Assembly (NCBI GenBank): GCA_963715405.1 | Contig: OY970239.1 | Location: 310,001 to 374,000, forward strand | Direction: 5' to 3' | DNA: 64,000 bases | DNA from: JALZKA01 sp963715405 | GTDB taxonomy: Bacteria; Actinomycetota; Thermoleophilia; Solirubrobacterales; 70-9 | Shown here: positions 35,242-43,252 of the stretch, piece after piece | How positions within the stretch are numbered: position 1 is the first letter of the stretch | How the letters are laid out: the number at the start of each line of letters is the position of its first letter | Notes under the pieces: model-generated | Seen by the model: the letters and a program-made list of their open reading frames with translations, nothing else | What the model was told of the DNA's origin: nothing | Database searches by the model: none | Program-made: the position numbers and the translations under genes

Positions 35242-35867
35242 CCGGCCGGCTTCGCTGAGATCGCGCTCGTGACCTTGCAGAACGAGCTGCCCGGGCCGTC
35301 GTTCTTCGCGAGAAGCCCCACCGTCCCTGCCATCACGCCACTGGCCCCGTCCGCGTAGAACGTCGCGGGCGGTGAAGTCTCGCCTTCGTTTCCCATGATC
35401 GTGTCGGTCTCCGTGACCAGATTGATCGCCGGATCGGAGGCGTCGACGTCGGGTTCGGTGATGATCGTGTCTCCCTCGGCGCCCAGTGAGACATCGTTCT
35501 CGGTACCGGTGTCAAAGCTCACGGCGCCGGCCAAGTTGCCGCCGCAGCTGCCCGTGACCTTGAGCTCCCCGACCTCGCAGATGACCTCGTCGTCGCCTTC
35601 CACCAGCGTCGACCCGGTGCACGACTTCGTGCCTCCCACCGTGGCGGCGTCAACGCCGCCAAGGGTGCCTTCGTTGACGTCGATGCCCTTCAAGTCGTTG
35701 TCGCGGACGTCCTTCGACCTCACCTGACCGTCCTGAATGTGCTTCGACTTGACCGAGTTGACCTCAATCGCCCAGGCCGTTCCAATGCCGAGCGCGAAGA
35801 ACAGCGCGAGGTAGGCGACCGCATTCGAGCGCAAGTGCCGGATGAAGCGCGTCCCCTCCACGGCCAC
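35238..35867 (-). CDS. Secreted/anchored protein with Solirubrobacterales-type leader
   Basis: 209 residues. N-terminal signal/anchor SNAVAYLALFFALGIGTAWA is followed by short repeated units NSVKSKHIQDGQVRSKDVRDNDLKG, a pattern frequent in proteins of Solirubrobacter-like actinobacteria. The rest is beta-rich, with cysteines (KSCTG, ICEVGEL, GSCGG, FCKV) that may form disulfides. Function unknown. Convergent with merR (shared CTAG). Confidence 0.7.
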   Translation of the reverse strand: MAVEGTRFIRHLRSNAVAYLALFFALGIGTAWAIEVNSVKSKHIQDGQVRSKDVRDNDLKGIDVNEGTLGGVDAATVGGTKSCTGSTLVEGDDEVICEVGELKVTGSCGGNLAGAVSFDTGTENDVSLGAEGDTIITEPDVDASDPAINLVTETDTIMGNEGETSPPATFYADGASGVMAGTVGLLAKNDGPGSSFCKVTSAISAKPAG

Positions 35868-35871
35868 AGCA

Positions 35872-35907
35872 TAAGTCCGTTAGCGGGAATCCGCAAGACG
35901 GCCCTTA
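35872..35907. repeat. Imperfect hairpin in the divergent 35867/35919 promoter region
   Basis: Nested arms TAAG-CCGT-GCGG and CCGC-ACGG-CTTA (35872-35886 pairing with 35891-35907) form an interrupted stem around GAAT. The right side overlaps a TTACGAT -10-like sequence just upstream of the ATG at 35919. Confidence 0.35.
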
Positions 35908-35918
35908 CGATGCCGAGA

Positions 35919-36335
35919 ATGTCCAACGGATGGAACGACGGCGAGCGTTCGGGACGCTTTGCGGCGCTGCTCGCAATGGGCGGGGTTGCGACGGCGATCG
36001 TCTCGGTTCTCCTCGCCGCAGCGGCGGGACCGCCGTATCTGGACTCAGACGGTGTCAACCTTTGGCTCGTGGTGTTTGCCGCTGGCCTCATGGCTGCGCT
36101 CATCGCGTTTCCCTTCGGGCTCGAGGTCAGCCTTCGCGAGCGAAACCCCGACCGCGACAAGCGCTGGGAGACCTCGCTGGTCGTGTGGGGGGTCGTGGCG
36201 GGTGTACTGCTTGCGGCCGGCCTCGTGGCCGGCTTCGACACCTCGACCCTCGGCGGCGCGATCGGGCTGATCCTGGTGATCGAATCCGCTCTCGTGGCCG
36301 GCACCGTCGTGGTCTGGCTCCTCAGCGGCGGCTAG
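35919..36335 (+). CDS. Four-helix membrane protein of unknown function
   Basis: 138 residues with four hydrophobic segments: FAALLAMGGVATAIVSVLLAAAAG, LWLVVFAAGLMAALIAFPFGL, SLVVWGVVAGVLLAAGLVAGF and AIGLILVIESALVAGTVVVWLL. Between the second and third lies the charged loop LRERNPDRDKRW. The ATG at 35919 is preferred (8 nt after a TACGAT -10-like hexamer); 35910 is an alternative. No family recognised. Confidence 0.6.
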   Translation: MSNGWNDGERSGRFAALLAMGGVATAIVSVLLAAAAGPPYLDSDGVNLWLVVFAAGLMAALIAFPFGLEVSLRERNPDRDKRWETSLVVWGVVAGVLLAAGLVAGFDTSTLGGAIGLILVIESALVAGTVVVWLLSGG

Positions 36336-36362
36336 CGCCTGGCGGCAGGCCTATCATTCCGA

Positions 36363-36378
36363 TTGACTCGTCAGTCAA
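36363..36378. promoter_or_regulatory. TTGACT-N4-AGTCAA palindromic operator before nitrilase-TetR operon
   Basis: TTGACT (36363-36368) CGTC AGTCAA (36373-36378), perfect 6-bp arms, 5 nt before the ATG of the nitrilase gene and after a TATCAT -10-like sequence (36352-36357). Palindromes of this TGACT...AGTCA type are common TetR-family sites; the TetR gene is the second gene of the same operon, so autoregulation is likely. Confidence 0.6.
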
Positions 36379-36382
36379 CCTT

Positions 36383-37210
36383 ATGCGTGCCGCCGTCGTC
36401 CAGATGAACTCGAACTCCGACGTCGCTCACAACCTCGAGCGAGCCGAGGCGCTGGTGCGGGCCGCTGCCGGGGACGGCGCCGAGCTCGTTTGCCTGCCGG
36501 AGAAGTGGGCGCTCCTGGGGGCCGGCGACGTCGTCGCCGCGGGTGCTGAGCCGCTGGACGGGACGATCGTCACGGCGGCTGGGGGCTGGGCGCGTGAGCT
36601 GGGCCTGCACCTATGCGCGGGGAGCGTTCCCGAGGCCTCGAATGACGGCGGCAAGCCCTACAACACCTGCGTCCTGATCGATCCCGAGGGGCGCGTCTCA
36701 GCCACATACCGGAAGCTCCACATGTTCGACGTCGAGGTGGATGGCCAGGAGTACCGCGAATCGGAGCACGAGCGGGCGGGCGAGGGGATCGAAACCGCGC
36801 CGGCCGGGGAGCTCGAGCTGGGCCTCACCGTCTGCTACGACCTGCGCTTTCCCGAGCTCTTTCGCATCCTCGCGCTTCGTGGCGCCACCGCCTTCACGAT
36901 CCCCTCGGCCTTCACCGCCGTCACCGGGCGGGCGCATTGGGAGCCGCTCATCCGCGCGCGGGCGATCGAGAACTCCGCGTTCGTGATCGCCGCTGGCCAG
37001 GTCGGGAAGGCCGAGCCGAGCTACGAATCGTGGGGACACTCGATGCTCGTCGATCCGTGGGGCCGGATCCTGGGCGAGCTCTCAGAGGGAGAGGGTCACG
37101 TCTGCGCTGACCTCGACCTCTCAGAGCTCGCGCGGGTGCGGGCGTCGGTGCCGTCGCTTGCAAACCGACGCGGCGATGCGTACGAGTGGCCGGTGGAGGC
37201 ACCGGTCTGA
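36383..37210 (+). CDS. Nitrilase-superfamily amidase (Nit2/omega-amidase-like)
   Basis: 275 residues with the catalytic triad Glu40 (LPEKWALL), Lys111 (YRKLHMFD) and Cys151 (VCYDLRFPELF). The YRKLHLFD/CYDLRFPE pattern matches carbon-nitrogen hydrolases of the Nit1/Nit2 group, which hydrolyse deaminated glutathione or omega-amides. The long open frame upstream is not coding; ATG 36383 directly follows the palindrome and no Shine-Dalgarno is present. The stop overlaps the TetR start by one base. Confidence 0.88.
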   Translation: MRAAVVQMNSNSDVAHNLERAEALVRAAAGDGAELVCLPEKWALLGAGDVVAAGAEPLDGTIVTAAGGWARELGLHLCAGSVPEASNDGGKPYNTCVLIDPEGRVSATYRKLHMFDVEVDGQEYRESEHERAGEGIETAPAGELELGLTVCYDLRFPELFRILALRGATAFTIPSAFTAVTGRAHWEPLIRARAIENSAFVIAAGQVGKAEPSYESWGHSMLVDPWGRILGELSEGEGHVCADLDLSELARVRASVPSLANRRGDAYEWPVEAPV

Positions 37211-37806
37211 TGCCAAGGACAGCAACCGACAGACGCCGCCAGATCCTCGACGCCGCGATCAGGGTCTTTTCCCGCCAGGGCTACCACTCGTGCCGCGTCT
37301 CCGACATCGCAGACGAGGCGGGGGTCGCCTACGGGCTCGTTTACCACTACTTCCGCTCGAAGGACGAGGTGATGAACGAGCTCTTCACCGAGCGCTGGTC
37401 GCTTCTCCTCGCGGCGATCGACGAGGTGGACCGAGGGGAGGGCACCGGTCGCGAGAAGCTCGACGCCGTCGCAAAGTTCATCATCGACTCTTATCGCCAC
37501 GACCCCGACCTGATGCAGGTGATCATCGTCGAGGTGACGCGAGCAGCCAACTCGTTCGGGCGCACCCACCTGCCGGAGATCAACCGGGCGTACGAGGCGA
37601 TCGAAAAGATCATCGCCGACGCCCAATCGGCCGGGACCTTTCGTAAAGAGGTCGATCCGCGCCTCGCCTCGATGTTCTTTTACGGCGGCATCGAGCAGCT
37701 TCTCACGAGTTGGGTCTTCGAGCTGATCCCGGCGGGCGAGGGCGACTTCGACCGCGCGCGCGAGACGCTCGTCGAGTCCATCTGCGGCGGCCTCGAGACG
37801 CCCTAG
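37210..37806 (+). CDS. TetR-family transcription regulator
   Basis: 198 residues. HTH at about 8-54: RRRQILDAAIRVFSRQGYHSCRVSDIADEAGVAYGLVYHYFRSKDEVMNEL. The helical C-terminal ligand domain (FIIDSYRHDPDLMQVIIVEVTRAANSF) resembles FadR-like TetR regulators of fatty-acid degradation. It is coupled to the nitrilase gene and probably represses this operon through the TTGACT palindrome; it could also act at the palindrome at 30032. Confidence 0.9.
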   Translation: MPRTATDRRRQILDAAIRVFSRQGYHSCRVSDIADEAGVAYGLVYHYFRSKDEVMNELFTERWSLLLAAIDEVDRGEGTGREKLDAVAKFIIDSYRHDPDLMQVIIVEVTRAANSFGRTHLPEINRAYEAIEKIIADAQSAGTFRKEVDPRLASMFFYGGIEQLLTSWVFELIPAGEGDFDRARETLVESICGGLETP

Positions 37807-37867
37807 GGCCGCCCATCCGAGCCATGCTGCTTTACTCCCGGCTCAATCGGGAAGGGGAGAACGAATA

Positions 37868-38002
37868 GTGGACAACGACATCGTCAAAAGACTCGCGTGG
37901 ACCGGCCTCGTGGCCGGGTTCGGCGCGCTTGCGAGCGTCGCTGCGGCGAGGGTCGCGGCGGTGGTCTACCGGCGCATCTTCAACGAGGATCCGCCTGAAT
38001 GA
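37868..38002 (+). CDS. Small membrane protein (44 residues)
   Basis: GTG start with GGGGAGA upstream. It encodes one membrane-spanning region (LAWTGLVAGFGALASVAAARVAAVVY) followed by RRIFNEDPPE, similar in layout to short DUF4235-like proteins. The stop overlaps the next gene (ATGA), so it is the first gene of a three-gene envelope operon with the holin-like and DUF3618 proteins. Confidence 0.7.
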   Translation: MDNDIVKRLAWTGLVAGFGALASVAAARVAAVVYRRIFNEDPPE

Positions 38003-38418
38003 GCCAGCCGCCAGGAGATTCGCAGCGCGATCCGCGCTCGGTGGCCGAGATGGCCATCGACGTCTCCGAGCGCGTCTCCTTTCTCGTTCGCGAGGAGATC
38101 GAGCTTGCGAAGGCCGAGGTCACCGAGAAGGCCACGAGCCTGCTCAAGGGCTCGGTCGTCGGCATCGTCGCCGGCGTTTTCGTCCTCCTGGGTCTCGCGA
38201 TGCTCATGCACGCGATCGCCTGGCTCCTCAATGACCTCTTCTTCGGCGACACGATCTGGCTCGGCTTCCTGGTTGAGGCCACCATGTGGTTCGTGGTCGC
38301 CGGCATCGCCGGCTTCGTCGCGTACAGGGCTGTGAAGGCCGGTGCGCCCCCGACGCCCGACATGGCGATCGAGGAGGGGAAGGAAATCAAGGAGACCCTC
38401 CAGGCGGGGACTGACTGA
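37999..38418 (+). CDS. Phage-holin-3-like (DUF1469) membrane protein
   Basis: 139 residues of the family named phage holin superfamily III, widespread as a chromosomal actinobacterial membrane protein. An amphipathic N-terminus (SERVSFLVREEIELAKAEVTEKA) is followed by two hydrophobic hairpin helices (about 51-76 and 86-112). No phage genes are nearby, so a phage role is unlikely. Starts within the previous stop. Confidence 0.85.
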   Translation: MSQPPGDSQRDPRSVAEMAIDVSERVSFLVREEIELAKAEVTEKATSLLKGSVVGIVAGVFVLLGLAMLMHAIAWLLNDLFFGDTIWLGFLVEATMWFVVAGIAGFVAYRAVKAGAPPTPDMAIEEGKEIKETLQAGTD

Positions 38419-38690
38419 TGGCTGACGATCTCGTGCCTCGCCCGCCCTCGGAGGTTGAGCGTCCGCAGCGCCCGCGCCCGGCTCCCGGCACCCGGACCGC
38501 TCGGGAGATCCGCAACGACATCGTCCGTGAGCGCGAGGAGCTCGGAAAGTCCGTCGAGGCGCTCCGCGGTCGCGTCGGAGAGCTAACCGACTGGCGCCGC
38601 CAGGTCCGCGAGCACAAGCGCGAGCTCGCAATCGGCGCCGCCGTCGTCGGCTTCGCTGTGGGCGGCATCCTGGCGCTCCGCCGTCGCTAG
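38418..38690 (+). CDS. DUF3618 protein
   Basis: 90 residues. The pattern TAREIRNDIVREREELGKSVEALRGRVGELTDWR is the DUF3618 helix, and one C-terminal membrane segment follows (AIGAAVVGFAVGGILAL). This family regularly sits after the holin-like protein in actinobacteria. Its start ATG shares one base with the previous stop (TGATG). Confidence 0.85.
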   Translation: MADDLVPRPPSEVERPQRPRPAPGTRTAREIRNDIVREREELGKSVEALRGRVGELTDWRRQVREHKRELAIGAAVVGFAVGGILALRRR

Positions 38691-38711
38691 GCGCTTCGGC
38701 CGTGCTGCGCC
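38690..38711. terminator. Possible bidirectional hairpin between DUF3618 and DegV genes
   Basis: GGCGC (38690-38694) and GCGCC (38707-38711) with a 12-nt loop, lying between convergent genes. Stem is only 5 bp and no T-run follows, so this is weak. Confidence 0.3.
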
Positions 38712-38712
38712 G

Positions 38713-39603
38713 CTAGCCGAGCAGCGCCGGGTCGATCCCGCCCACGCCCAGGAGGCCCGGTCCGATGTGGGCGCCGATGACCGGGCCGATCTCCGAGACG
38801 AAGACCGGCTCTGAGTCGAAGATCTGGCGGCACTCGTCCACGAGGTGGCGCGCGGTCTCGTGATCGTGGATGTGCTGGACCACCCAGGCGGTTGCCCCCG
38901 CCTCGTGCCGCTCGCGGCCGAACTCGACCATCCGCTCGAAGGCGCGGCGGCGCGTGCGGACGCGCTCAACCGGCGTGATCTCCTCCTCGAGCGTGAGGAT
39001 TGGCTTGATTTGAAGCGCTGAGCCCATCCACGCCTGAGCTGCCCCAATGCGCCCGCCCTTGCGGAGGTACTCGAGGGTGTCAATCGCGAACCACATCTTG
39101 AGCCCGTCCCGCGCCCGCTCACCCGCGGCCAAGGCGTCAGCGCCGCTCGCACCACTCTTGGCTGCGCGCGCGGCGGCGATCGCAACCAGTCCGGTTCCCC
39201 CGCAGGCCGAGCGCGAGTCGTAGACGTGGACCCGCTCCCCGCCCTTCCCCTCGTCGATAAGGGCTTGCCGCGCCTGACTTGCGGACTCGAAGGTGCCGGA
39301 GATGCCCGCCGAGAGATGGATCGATACGACCTCGCCTCCGTCTTCCAGAAGGGGCTCGTAGAGTGAGGTGAAATCGCCAACCGAAGGCTGCGAGGTGGTG
39401 GCGCCGGTCGAGCTCTTGCGAAGACGCTCATAGAAGTCGTCGTACTCGGCGGCCTCGATCTCGGACTCGCGCTTCTCCTCGCCATCAAGCGTGACGTAGA
39501 GGCTGATGCGATGGATCCCGAGCTCGGCTATGAGCACGTCAGGCAGATACGCCGTGGTGTCGACGACTACCGAGGTCTTCGCAGTGCCGGTGTGAGCATT
39601 CAT
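38713..39603 (-). CDS. DegV family fatty-acid-binding protein
   Basis: 296 residues. Contains SVVVDTTAYLPDVLIAE, TSQPSVGDFTSLYEPLLEDGGEVVSIHLSAGISGTFESASQAR and CGGTGLVAIAAARAA, the DegV core that binds a fatty acid carboxylate (Thr/Ser in TTSQPS and HLSAGISGT). In other bacteria the FakB subunit of this family hands fatty acids to the FakA kinase; no FakA is in the window. Divergent from the epimerase gene. Confidence 0.88.
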   Translation of the reverse strand: MNAHTGTAKTSVVVDTTAYLPDVLIAELGIHRISLYVTLDGEEKRESEIEAAEYDDFYERLRKSSTGATTSQPSVGDFTSLYEPLLEDGGEVVSIHLSAGISGTFESASQARQALIDEGKGGERVHVYDSRSACGGTGLVAIAAARAAKSGASGADALAAGERARDGLKMWFAIDTLEYLRKGGRIGAAQAWMGSALQIKPILTLEEEITPVERVRTRRRAFERMVEFGRERHEAGATAWVVQHIHDHETARHLVDECRQIFDSEPVFVSEIGPVIGAHIGPGLLGVGGIDPALLG

Positions 39604-39634
39604 TGGCCCTGCGGTCTATCAGGTCGCCTCTACG

Positions 39635-40633
39635 ATGCGAGCTGTGGGGAAAACATTGGTCACAGGAGCGACCGGGTTCATCGGCTCGCATGTCGCGCGC
39701 GCGCTTGCCGAGCGGGGCGACGAGCTGCGCCTGCTCGCCCGGCGAAAGAGCCGCATCGACCCCCTGGAGGGCCTCGAGTTCGAGCGTGCGATCGGCGACG
39801 TGACCGATCGCCGTGCGGTCCGCCGCGCGATGAACGGAGTCGAAAAGGTCTTTCACGTCGCCGGCTCGACCTCGCTTCGAAGCCAGGACCGCGAGAGCGT
39901 CTGGGATACGAACGTCCGGGGAACGCGCATCGTCCTCGAGTCGGCGCTGGAGGCGAAGGTCGAGCGCGTCGTCCTCACCTCCTCGGTGGCCGCGATCGGC
40001 GTCGGGCATAACCGCAAGCCGGTCGACGAGACCGCGATCTTCGACATCGGCCACCTCGGGATCGCTTACGTCAACTCGAAGCACGAGGCCGAGGTCGAAG
40101 CCCTTCGCCTCGCGGCGCGCGGCCTCCCCGTGACGATCGTCAATCCCTCCTACGTCCTTGGCCCCGACGCGACGCGCGGCAGCTCGATGGAGCTGGTGAG
40201 GCGCTTCATCCAGAAGCGCGTCCCTGCCTACATCGATGGCGGGCTCAACATCGTGGACGTCCGCGACGTCGCCAAGGGCCACTTGCTCGCCGATAAGAAG
40301 GGCGAGGTCGGCCGGCGCTACATCCTCTCCGGCCGCAACTTCACGCTCGATCGTCTGTTCGCCGACCTCGCGCGGATCGCCGGCATCGACGCCCCGCGCG
40401 TGAAGCTGCCCTCCCGGGCGCTCCTTCATGCGCTGACAATCGGCGACCGGCTGCCGCTGCCCGTCGCCCTCCCGACATCTCCCGACGAGGTCCGATCGGC
40501 GGGCCTTTGGTGGTGCTACCGGAATACCCGCGCCAAGTCGGAGCTCGGCTTCAAGCCCCGCCCCCACGAGGAGACGCTCGAGGAAGCGGTGAATTGGCAG
40601 CGCGCTCAGCTCGCCAAGGGGAGGAGCGCTTGA
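39635..40633 (+). CDS. NAD-dependent epimerase/dehydratase (HpnA/DFR-like)
   Basis: 332 residues of the extended SDR family. Rossmann motif GATGFIGSH (11-19), active-site Tyr145-x3-Lys149 (YVNSK), GDVTD. Resembles HpnA-type hopanoid-associated sugar epimerases and dihydroflavonol reductases, but no hopanoid genes are nearby, so the substrate is open. Its TGA overlaps the TTG of the next gene. Confidence 0.82.
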   Translation: MRAVGKTLVTGATGFIGSHVARALAERGDELRLLARRKSRIDPLEGLEFERAIGDVTDRRAVRRAMNGVEKVFHVAGSTSLRSQDRESVWDTNVRGTRIVLESALEAKVERVVLTSSVAAIGVGHNRKPVDETAIFDIGHLGIAYVNSKHEAEVEALRLAARGLPVTIVNPSYVLGPDATRGSSMELVRRFIQKRVPAYIDGGLNIVDVRDVAKGHLLADKKGEVGRRYILSGRNFTLDRLFADLARIAGIDAPRVKLPSRALLHALTIGDRLPLPVALPTSPDEVRSAGLWWCYRNTRAKSELGFKPRPHEETLEEAVNWQRAQLAKGRSA

Positions 40634-40908
40634 GCTCAGGCAAGGTGGTGCTGTATCGCTGTCCGACCCCGACCAATTTCCTGTGTCCGTGCGGGACCGC
40701 TGCGCGAAAGCTGAAGCGCGCAGGGGTCGAGTTTGAGACCGAGCGGGTCCCCTACAGGCGCAAGTCGAGGCCGGAGATCGAGGAGCTGACGGGTCAGCAA
40801 CGCGTGCCCGTGCTCGTCGACTCAGACGAGATCGTCCACGACTCCCGGCGGATCACCGAGTACCTGGAGTGGAAGCGGAGCCGCCCGGGCCGCTCGGCGC
40901 GCTCTTAA
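40630..40908 (+). CDS. Glutaredoxin/GST N-terminal-domain protein
   Basis: A 92-residue thioredoxin-fold protein starting at TTG with an AAGGGGAGGAGC ribosome site. It has VVLYRCPTPTNFLCPCGTAARKLKRAGVEFETERV, then QQRVPVLVDSDEIVHDSRRITEYLEW, the GST N-terminal pattern (cis-Pro VPVL and DSxxI). Cys11, Cys19 and Cys21 are near the active-site position. Coupled by a TTGA overlap to the epimerase gene. Confidence 0.78.
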   Translation: MSSGKVVLYRCPTPTNFLCPCGTAARKLKRAGVEFETERVPYRRKSRPEIEELTGQQRVPVLVDSDEIVHDSRRITEYLEWKRSRPGRSARS

Positions 40909-40932
40909 ATCCCGTCGCCGGGGCTATACAAT
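40904..40932 (+). promoter_or_regulatory. Putative leaderless promoter of erpA
   Basis: TACAAT (40927-40932) is a good -10 hexamer, with a weak -35 CTTAAA 17 nt upstream. The predicted start lands at or 1-2 nt before the ATG at 40941, and no Shine-Dalgarno is present. Confidence 0.4.
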
Positions 40933-40940
40933 GTGAAGCG

Positions 40941-41315
40941 ATGGAGACTCTTGAATCAGCAGTCACCCTGACCGACACCGCGGTTTCGAAGATCCGCGAG
41001 CTCACGGTCTCGAACGAGAACGCCGACGAGCAGGCGCTTCGCGTCGCCGTGCGTGGCGGCGGCTGCTCTGGCTTTCAATACTCGCTCGCGCTCGATAAGG
41101 CAAAGGAAGACGACCACATCTTCGAGCACGAGGGCATCGCCGTGGTCGTCGACAAGGTCTCGATGCAATTCGTCTTCGGCTCCGAGGTGGACTACGTGGA
41201 CGGTCTCCAGGGCGCCGGCTTCACGGTGAACAACCCGAACGTCGTCGCGGCATGTGGCTGCGGCTCCTCGTTCCAGGTGCGCGAGGACGCGCCTGGCGCG
41301 GCGGCTCCCGCTTAG
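40941..41315 (+). CDS. erpA: Iron-sulfur cluster insertion protein (A-type carrier)
   Basis: 124 residues with the three conserved cysteines Cys42 (GGGCSGFQYSL), Cys105 and Cys107 (CGCGSSF), the ErpA/IscA signature. Delivers [4Fe-4S] clusters to apo-proteins, for instance BioB in this window. The ATG at 40941 is chosen by domain start; the frame upstream is not conserved. Fe-S maturation proteins Grx and BolA lie 3 kb downstream on the other strand. Confidence 0.93.
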   Translation: METLESAVTLTDTAVSKIRELTVSNENADEQALRVAVRGGGCSGFQYSLALDKAKEDDHIFEHEGIAVVVDKVSMQFVFGSEVDYVDGLQGAGFTVNNPNVVAACGCGSSFQVREDAPGAAAPA

Positions 41316-41341
41316 GCCCGGCCTAGCTGCGTCTACGCCGC

Positions 41342-43252
41342 ATGGCCATCGTTCAGGCCTCCGGCCTCACCAAGTTCGTCGGCGAGCGCAAGCTTCTCGA
41401 AGACGTCTCGTTTCGGCTGGAGCGGGGGGGCCGGCTTGCGCTCTCGGGGCGAAACGGCTCGGGAAAGACGACCCTTCTTCGGATCCTGGCGGGCGAGGCG
41501 TCCGCTGATACCGGGCGGGTCTCGCTCGAGAAGGGAGCGCGCGTCGTCCTTCACGACCAGCGCCCGCCTCGTGACCTTGACCTCACCCTCGGCGACTACG
41601 TCGTCGGAGGGCTCGGCTGGGTCCTCGAGATCGAGCGCCAGCTCTGCCGGCTCGAAGAGCGGATGGCGGTCGAAGCCGACCGGGCGACGCTGGACGCCTA
41701 TGCCGCCGCGCAGGCTCGGTTCGAGATCGCGGGCGGCTACCGCTGGCGTGACGACGCGCGCCAGACGGTGCGAGGGCTCGGGTTCGATCCGTCGGAGCTC
41801 GAGCGCAGGCTCGCCACGTTCTCGGGCGGTGAGCTGACCCGCGCTTCGCTCGCTCGCGCGCTTGCAGCCAAGCCGGATCTCCTACTTCTGGACGAGCCGA
41901 CTAACCACCTCGACATCGTCTCGCTCGAATGGCTGGAAGGGATGCTGACCGGCATGGACGCTGCGGTCATCCTGGTCGCGCACGATCGCTGGTTCCTGGA
42001 GTCGGTCGGAAACTCGGTGCTGGAGCTTGGCGAGGGCCGCCCGAAGTTCTTCGCAGGGCCATGGCACGAGTGGCGGATCGAGAAGGCACGGCGAGAGCTC
42101 TTTGCGGAGCGAGACTCGAAGCGGCGCGAGGCTGACATCGCGCGGCTCGAGCGCTTCGTCGAGCGCTTCCGGGCCAAGAACACACTGGCGACGCGCGCCA
42201 AGTCGAAGCAAAAGCAGATCGACCGGATCAAGCGTGAAGCGCCCAGGCGCGACGGCTCGGCCTCGAGCGCGCTTGCTTTCTCGTTCGGCGAGGCGCAGCG
42301 GTCGGGCAAGGTCGTCCTGGCGATGGATGGAGCCACGATCGACGCTGGCTCAAAAAGGCTCTTCACCGATGCCGAGCTCTGGGTCGAGTCGGGTGAGCAC
42401 GTGTGCCTCATCGGGCCCAATGGCTCCGGCAAGTCGACGCTGATCTCGGCACTCGTGGGAGAGCGCGAGCCGGTCGAGGGGCGAGTCAAGGTCGGCCACA
42501 ACGTCGAGCTCGGTCACCTGCGCCAGCACGCCGAGGTGCCGCCCGAGCCGGGACTCACCGTCCTGGCTCACGCGCAACGCTCAACCGGCCTCTCCGAGGC
42601 GAAGACGCGCGGTCTCCTCGGCCAGTTCCTGTTCTCGGGAGACGACGTTCAAAAGCTGGTCTCGCAGCTCTCCGGCGGCGAAGCGCAGCGCCTTTCCCTC
42701 GCGATCCTGGTTTCGTCGGGCGCCAACATGCTCGTCCTCGACGAGCCGACGAACCATCTCGACCTCGATAGCCGCGAGGCCCTCGAGGACGCCCTCTCCC
42801 GGTTCGGAGGAACGTTGCTCCTGGTCTCCCACGACCGGGCGCTCTTGGAGGCGGTTGGCACGAGGACGGTGGCCGTTGAAGACTTAAAGCTCCGCGTCTT
42901 CATGGGCGGCTGGGCCGAGTACCGCGAGCGGGAGGCCGAGCGGACAGCCCGGAACCAGGTACCTAACGGAACGCTCAAAACGTTAGGAAAGGATGAAGTA
43001 CCTGGCACCGGGCGGGGGAAGGAGGCTCGCCGGGCTCGCGCCCAGGAAAGGGCGGCCGTGGCGGACGTGCGCAAGCTGGAGAACGAGATCGAGGTCGCCG
43101 AGCACGCGCTGCGCGAGCTCGAAGAGGAGCTGGCGGATCCGGCGGCTTGGTCGGATCCGCGCCGCTCGGAGCGCTCGACCCGGCGCCACAACCAAGCGAA
43201 GGAGACCTTGCGCGAGCTCAACGAGCGCTGGGAGGCGGAGGTGGAGCCTTAG
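41342..43252 (+). CDS. ABC-F family ATPase with an inserted palindromic segment
   Basis: 636 residues with two ABC cassettes: Walker A GRNGSGKTT and GPNGSGKST, signatures FSGGELTRASLARAL and LSGGEAQRLSLAILV, Walker B LLLLDEPTNHLD and MLVLDEPTNHLD. No membrane segments, so it is a soluble ribosome-associated ABC-F (antibiotic resistance or translation factor type). The C-terminus contains a coiled-coil-like basic tail (VRKLENEIEVAEHALRELEEEL). Residues about 539-555 (QVPNGTLKTLGKDEVPG) are encoded by a palindromic DNA element (see repeat at 42955). Convergent overlap of 35 nt with the thioesterase gene. Confidence 0.9.
   Translation: MAIVQASGLTKFVGERKLLEDVSFRLERGGRLALSGRNGSGKTTLLRILAGEASADTGRVSLEKGARVVLHDQRPPRDLDLTLGDYVVGGLGWVLEIERQLCRLEERMAVEADRATLDAYAAAQARFEIAGGYRWRDDARQTVRGLGFDPSELERRLATFSGGELTRASLARALAAKPDLLLLDEPTNHLDIVSLEWLEGMLTGMDAAVILVAHDRWFLESVGNSVLELGEGRPKFFAGPWHEWRIEKARRELFAERDSKRREADIARLERFVERFRAKNTLATRAKSKQKQIDRIKREAPRRDGSASSALAFSFGEAQRSGKVVLAMDGATIDAGSKRLFTDAELWVESGEHVCLIGPNGSGKSTLISALVGEREPVEGRVKVGHNVELGHLRQHAEVPPEPGLTVLAHAQRSTGLSEAKTRGLLGQFLFSGDDVQKLVSQLSGGEAQRLSLAILVSSGANMLVLDEPTNHLDLDSREALEDALSRFGGTLLLVSHDRALLEAVGTRTVAVEDLKLRVFMGGWAEYREREAERTARNQVPNGTLKTLGKDEVPGTGRGKEARRARAQERAAVADVRKLENEIEVAEHALRELEEELADPAAWSDPRRSERSTRRHNQAKETLRELNERWEAEVEP
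42955..43005. repeat. 51-bp palindromic element inside the ABC-F coding region
   Basis: Outer arms CCAGGTAC (42955-42962) and GTACCTGG (42998-43005) are perfect 8-bp inverted repeats. Inner arms CCTAACG (42962-42968) and CGTTAGG (42981-42987) are perfect 7-bp repeats. It lies in frame and adds a low-complexity stretch to the linker after the second ABC cassette, reminiscent of repeat elements that insert within ORFs. No second copy was found in this window. Confidence 0.6.

Noticed and set aside
37999..38418. Prophage remnant because of a phage-holin-family protein
   Set aside because: The family is a common chromosomal actinobacterial membrane protein and no other phage genes are near.
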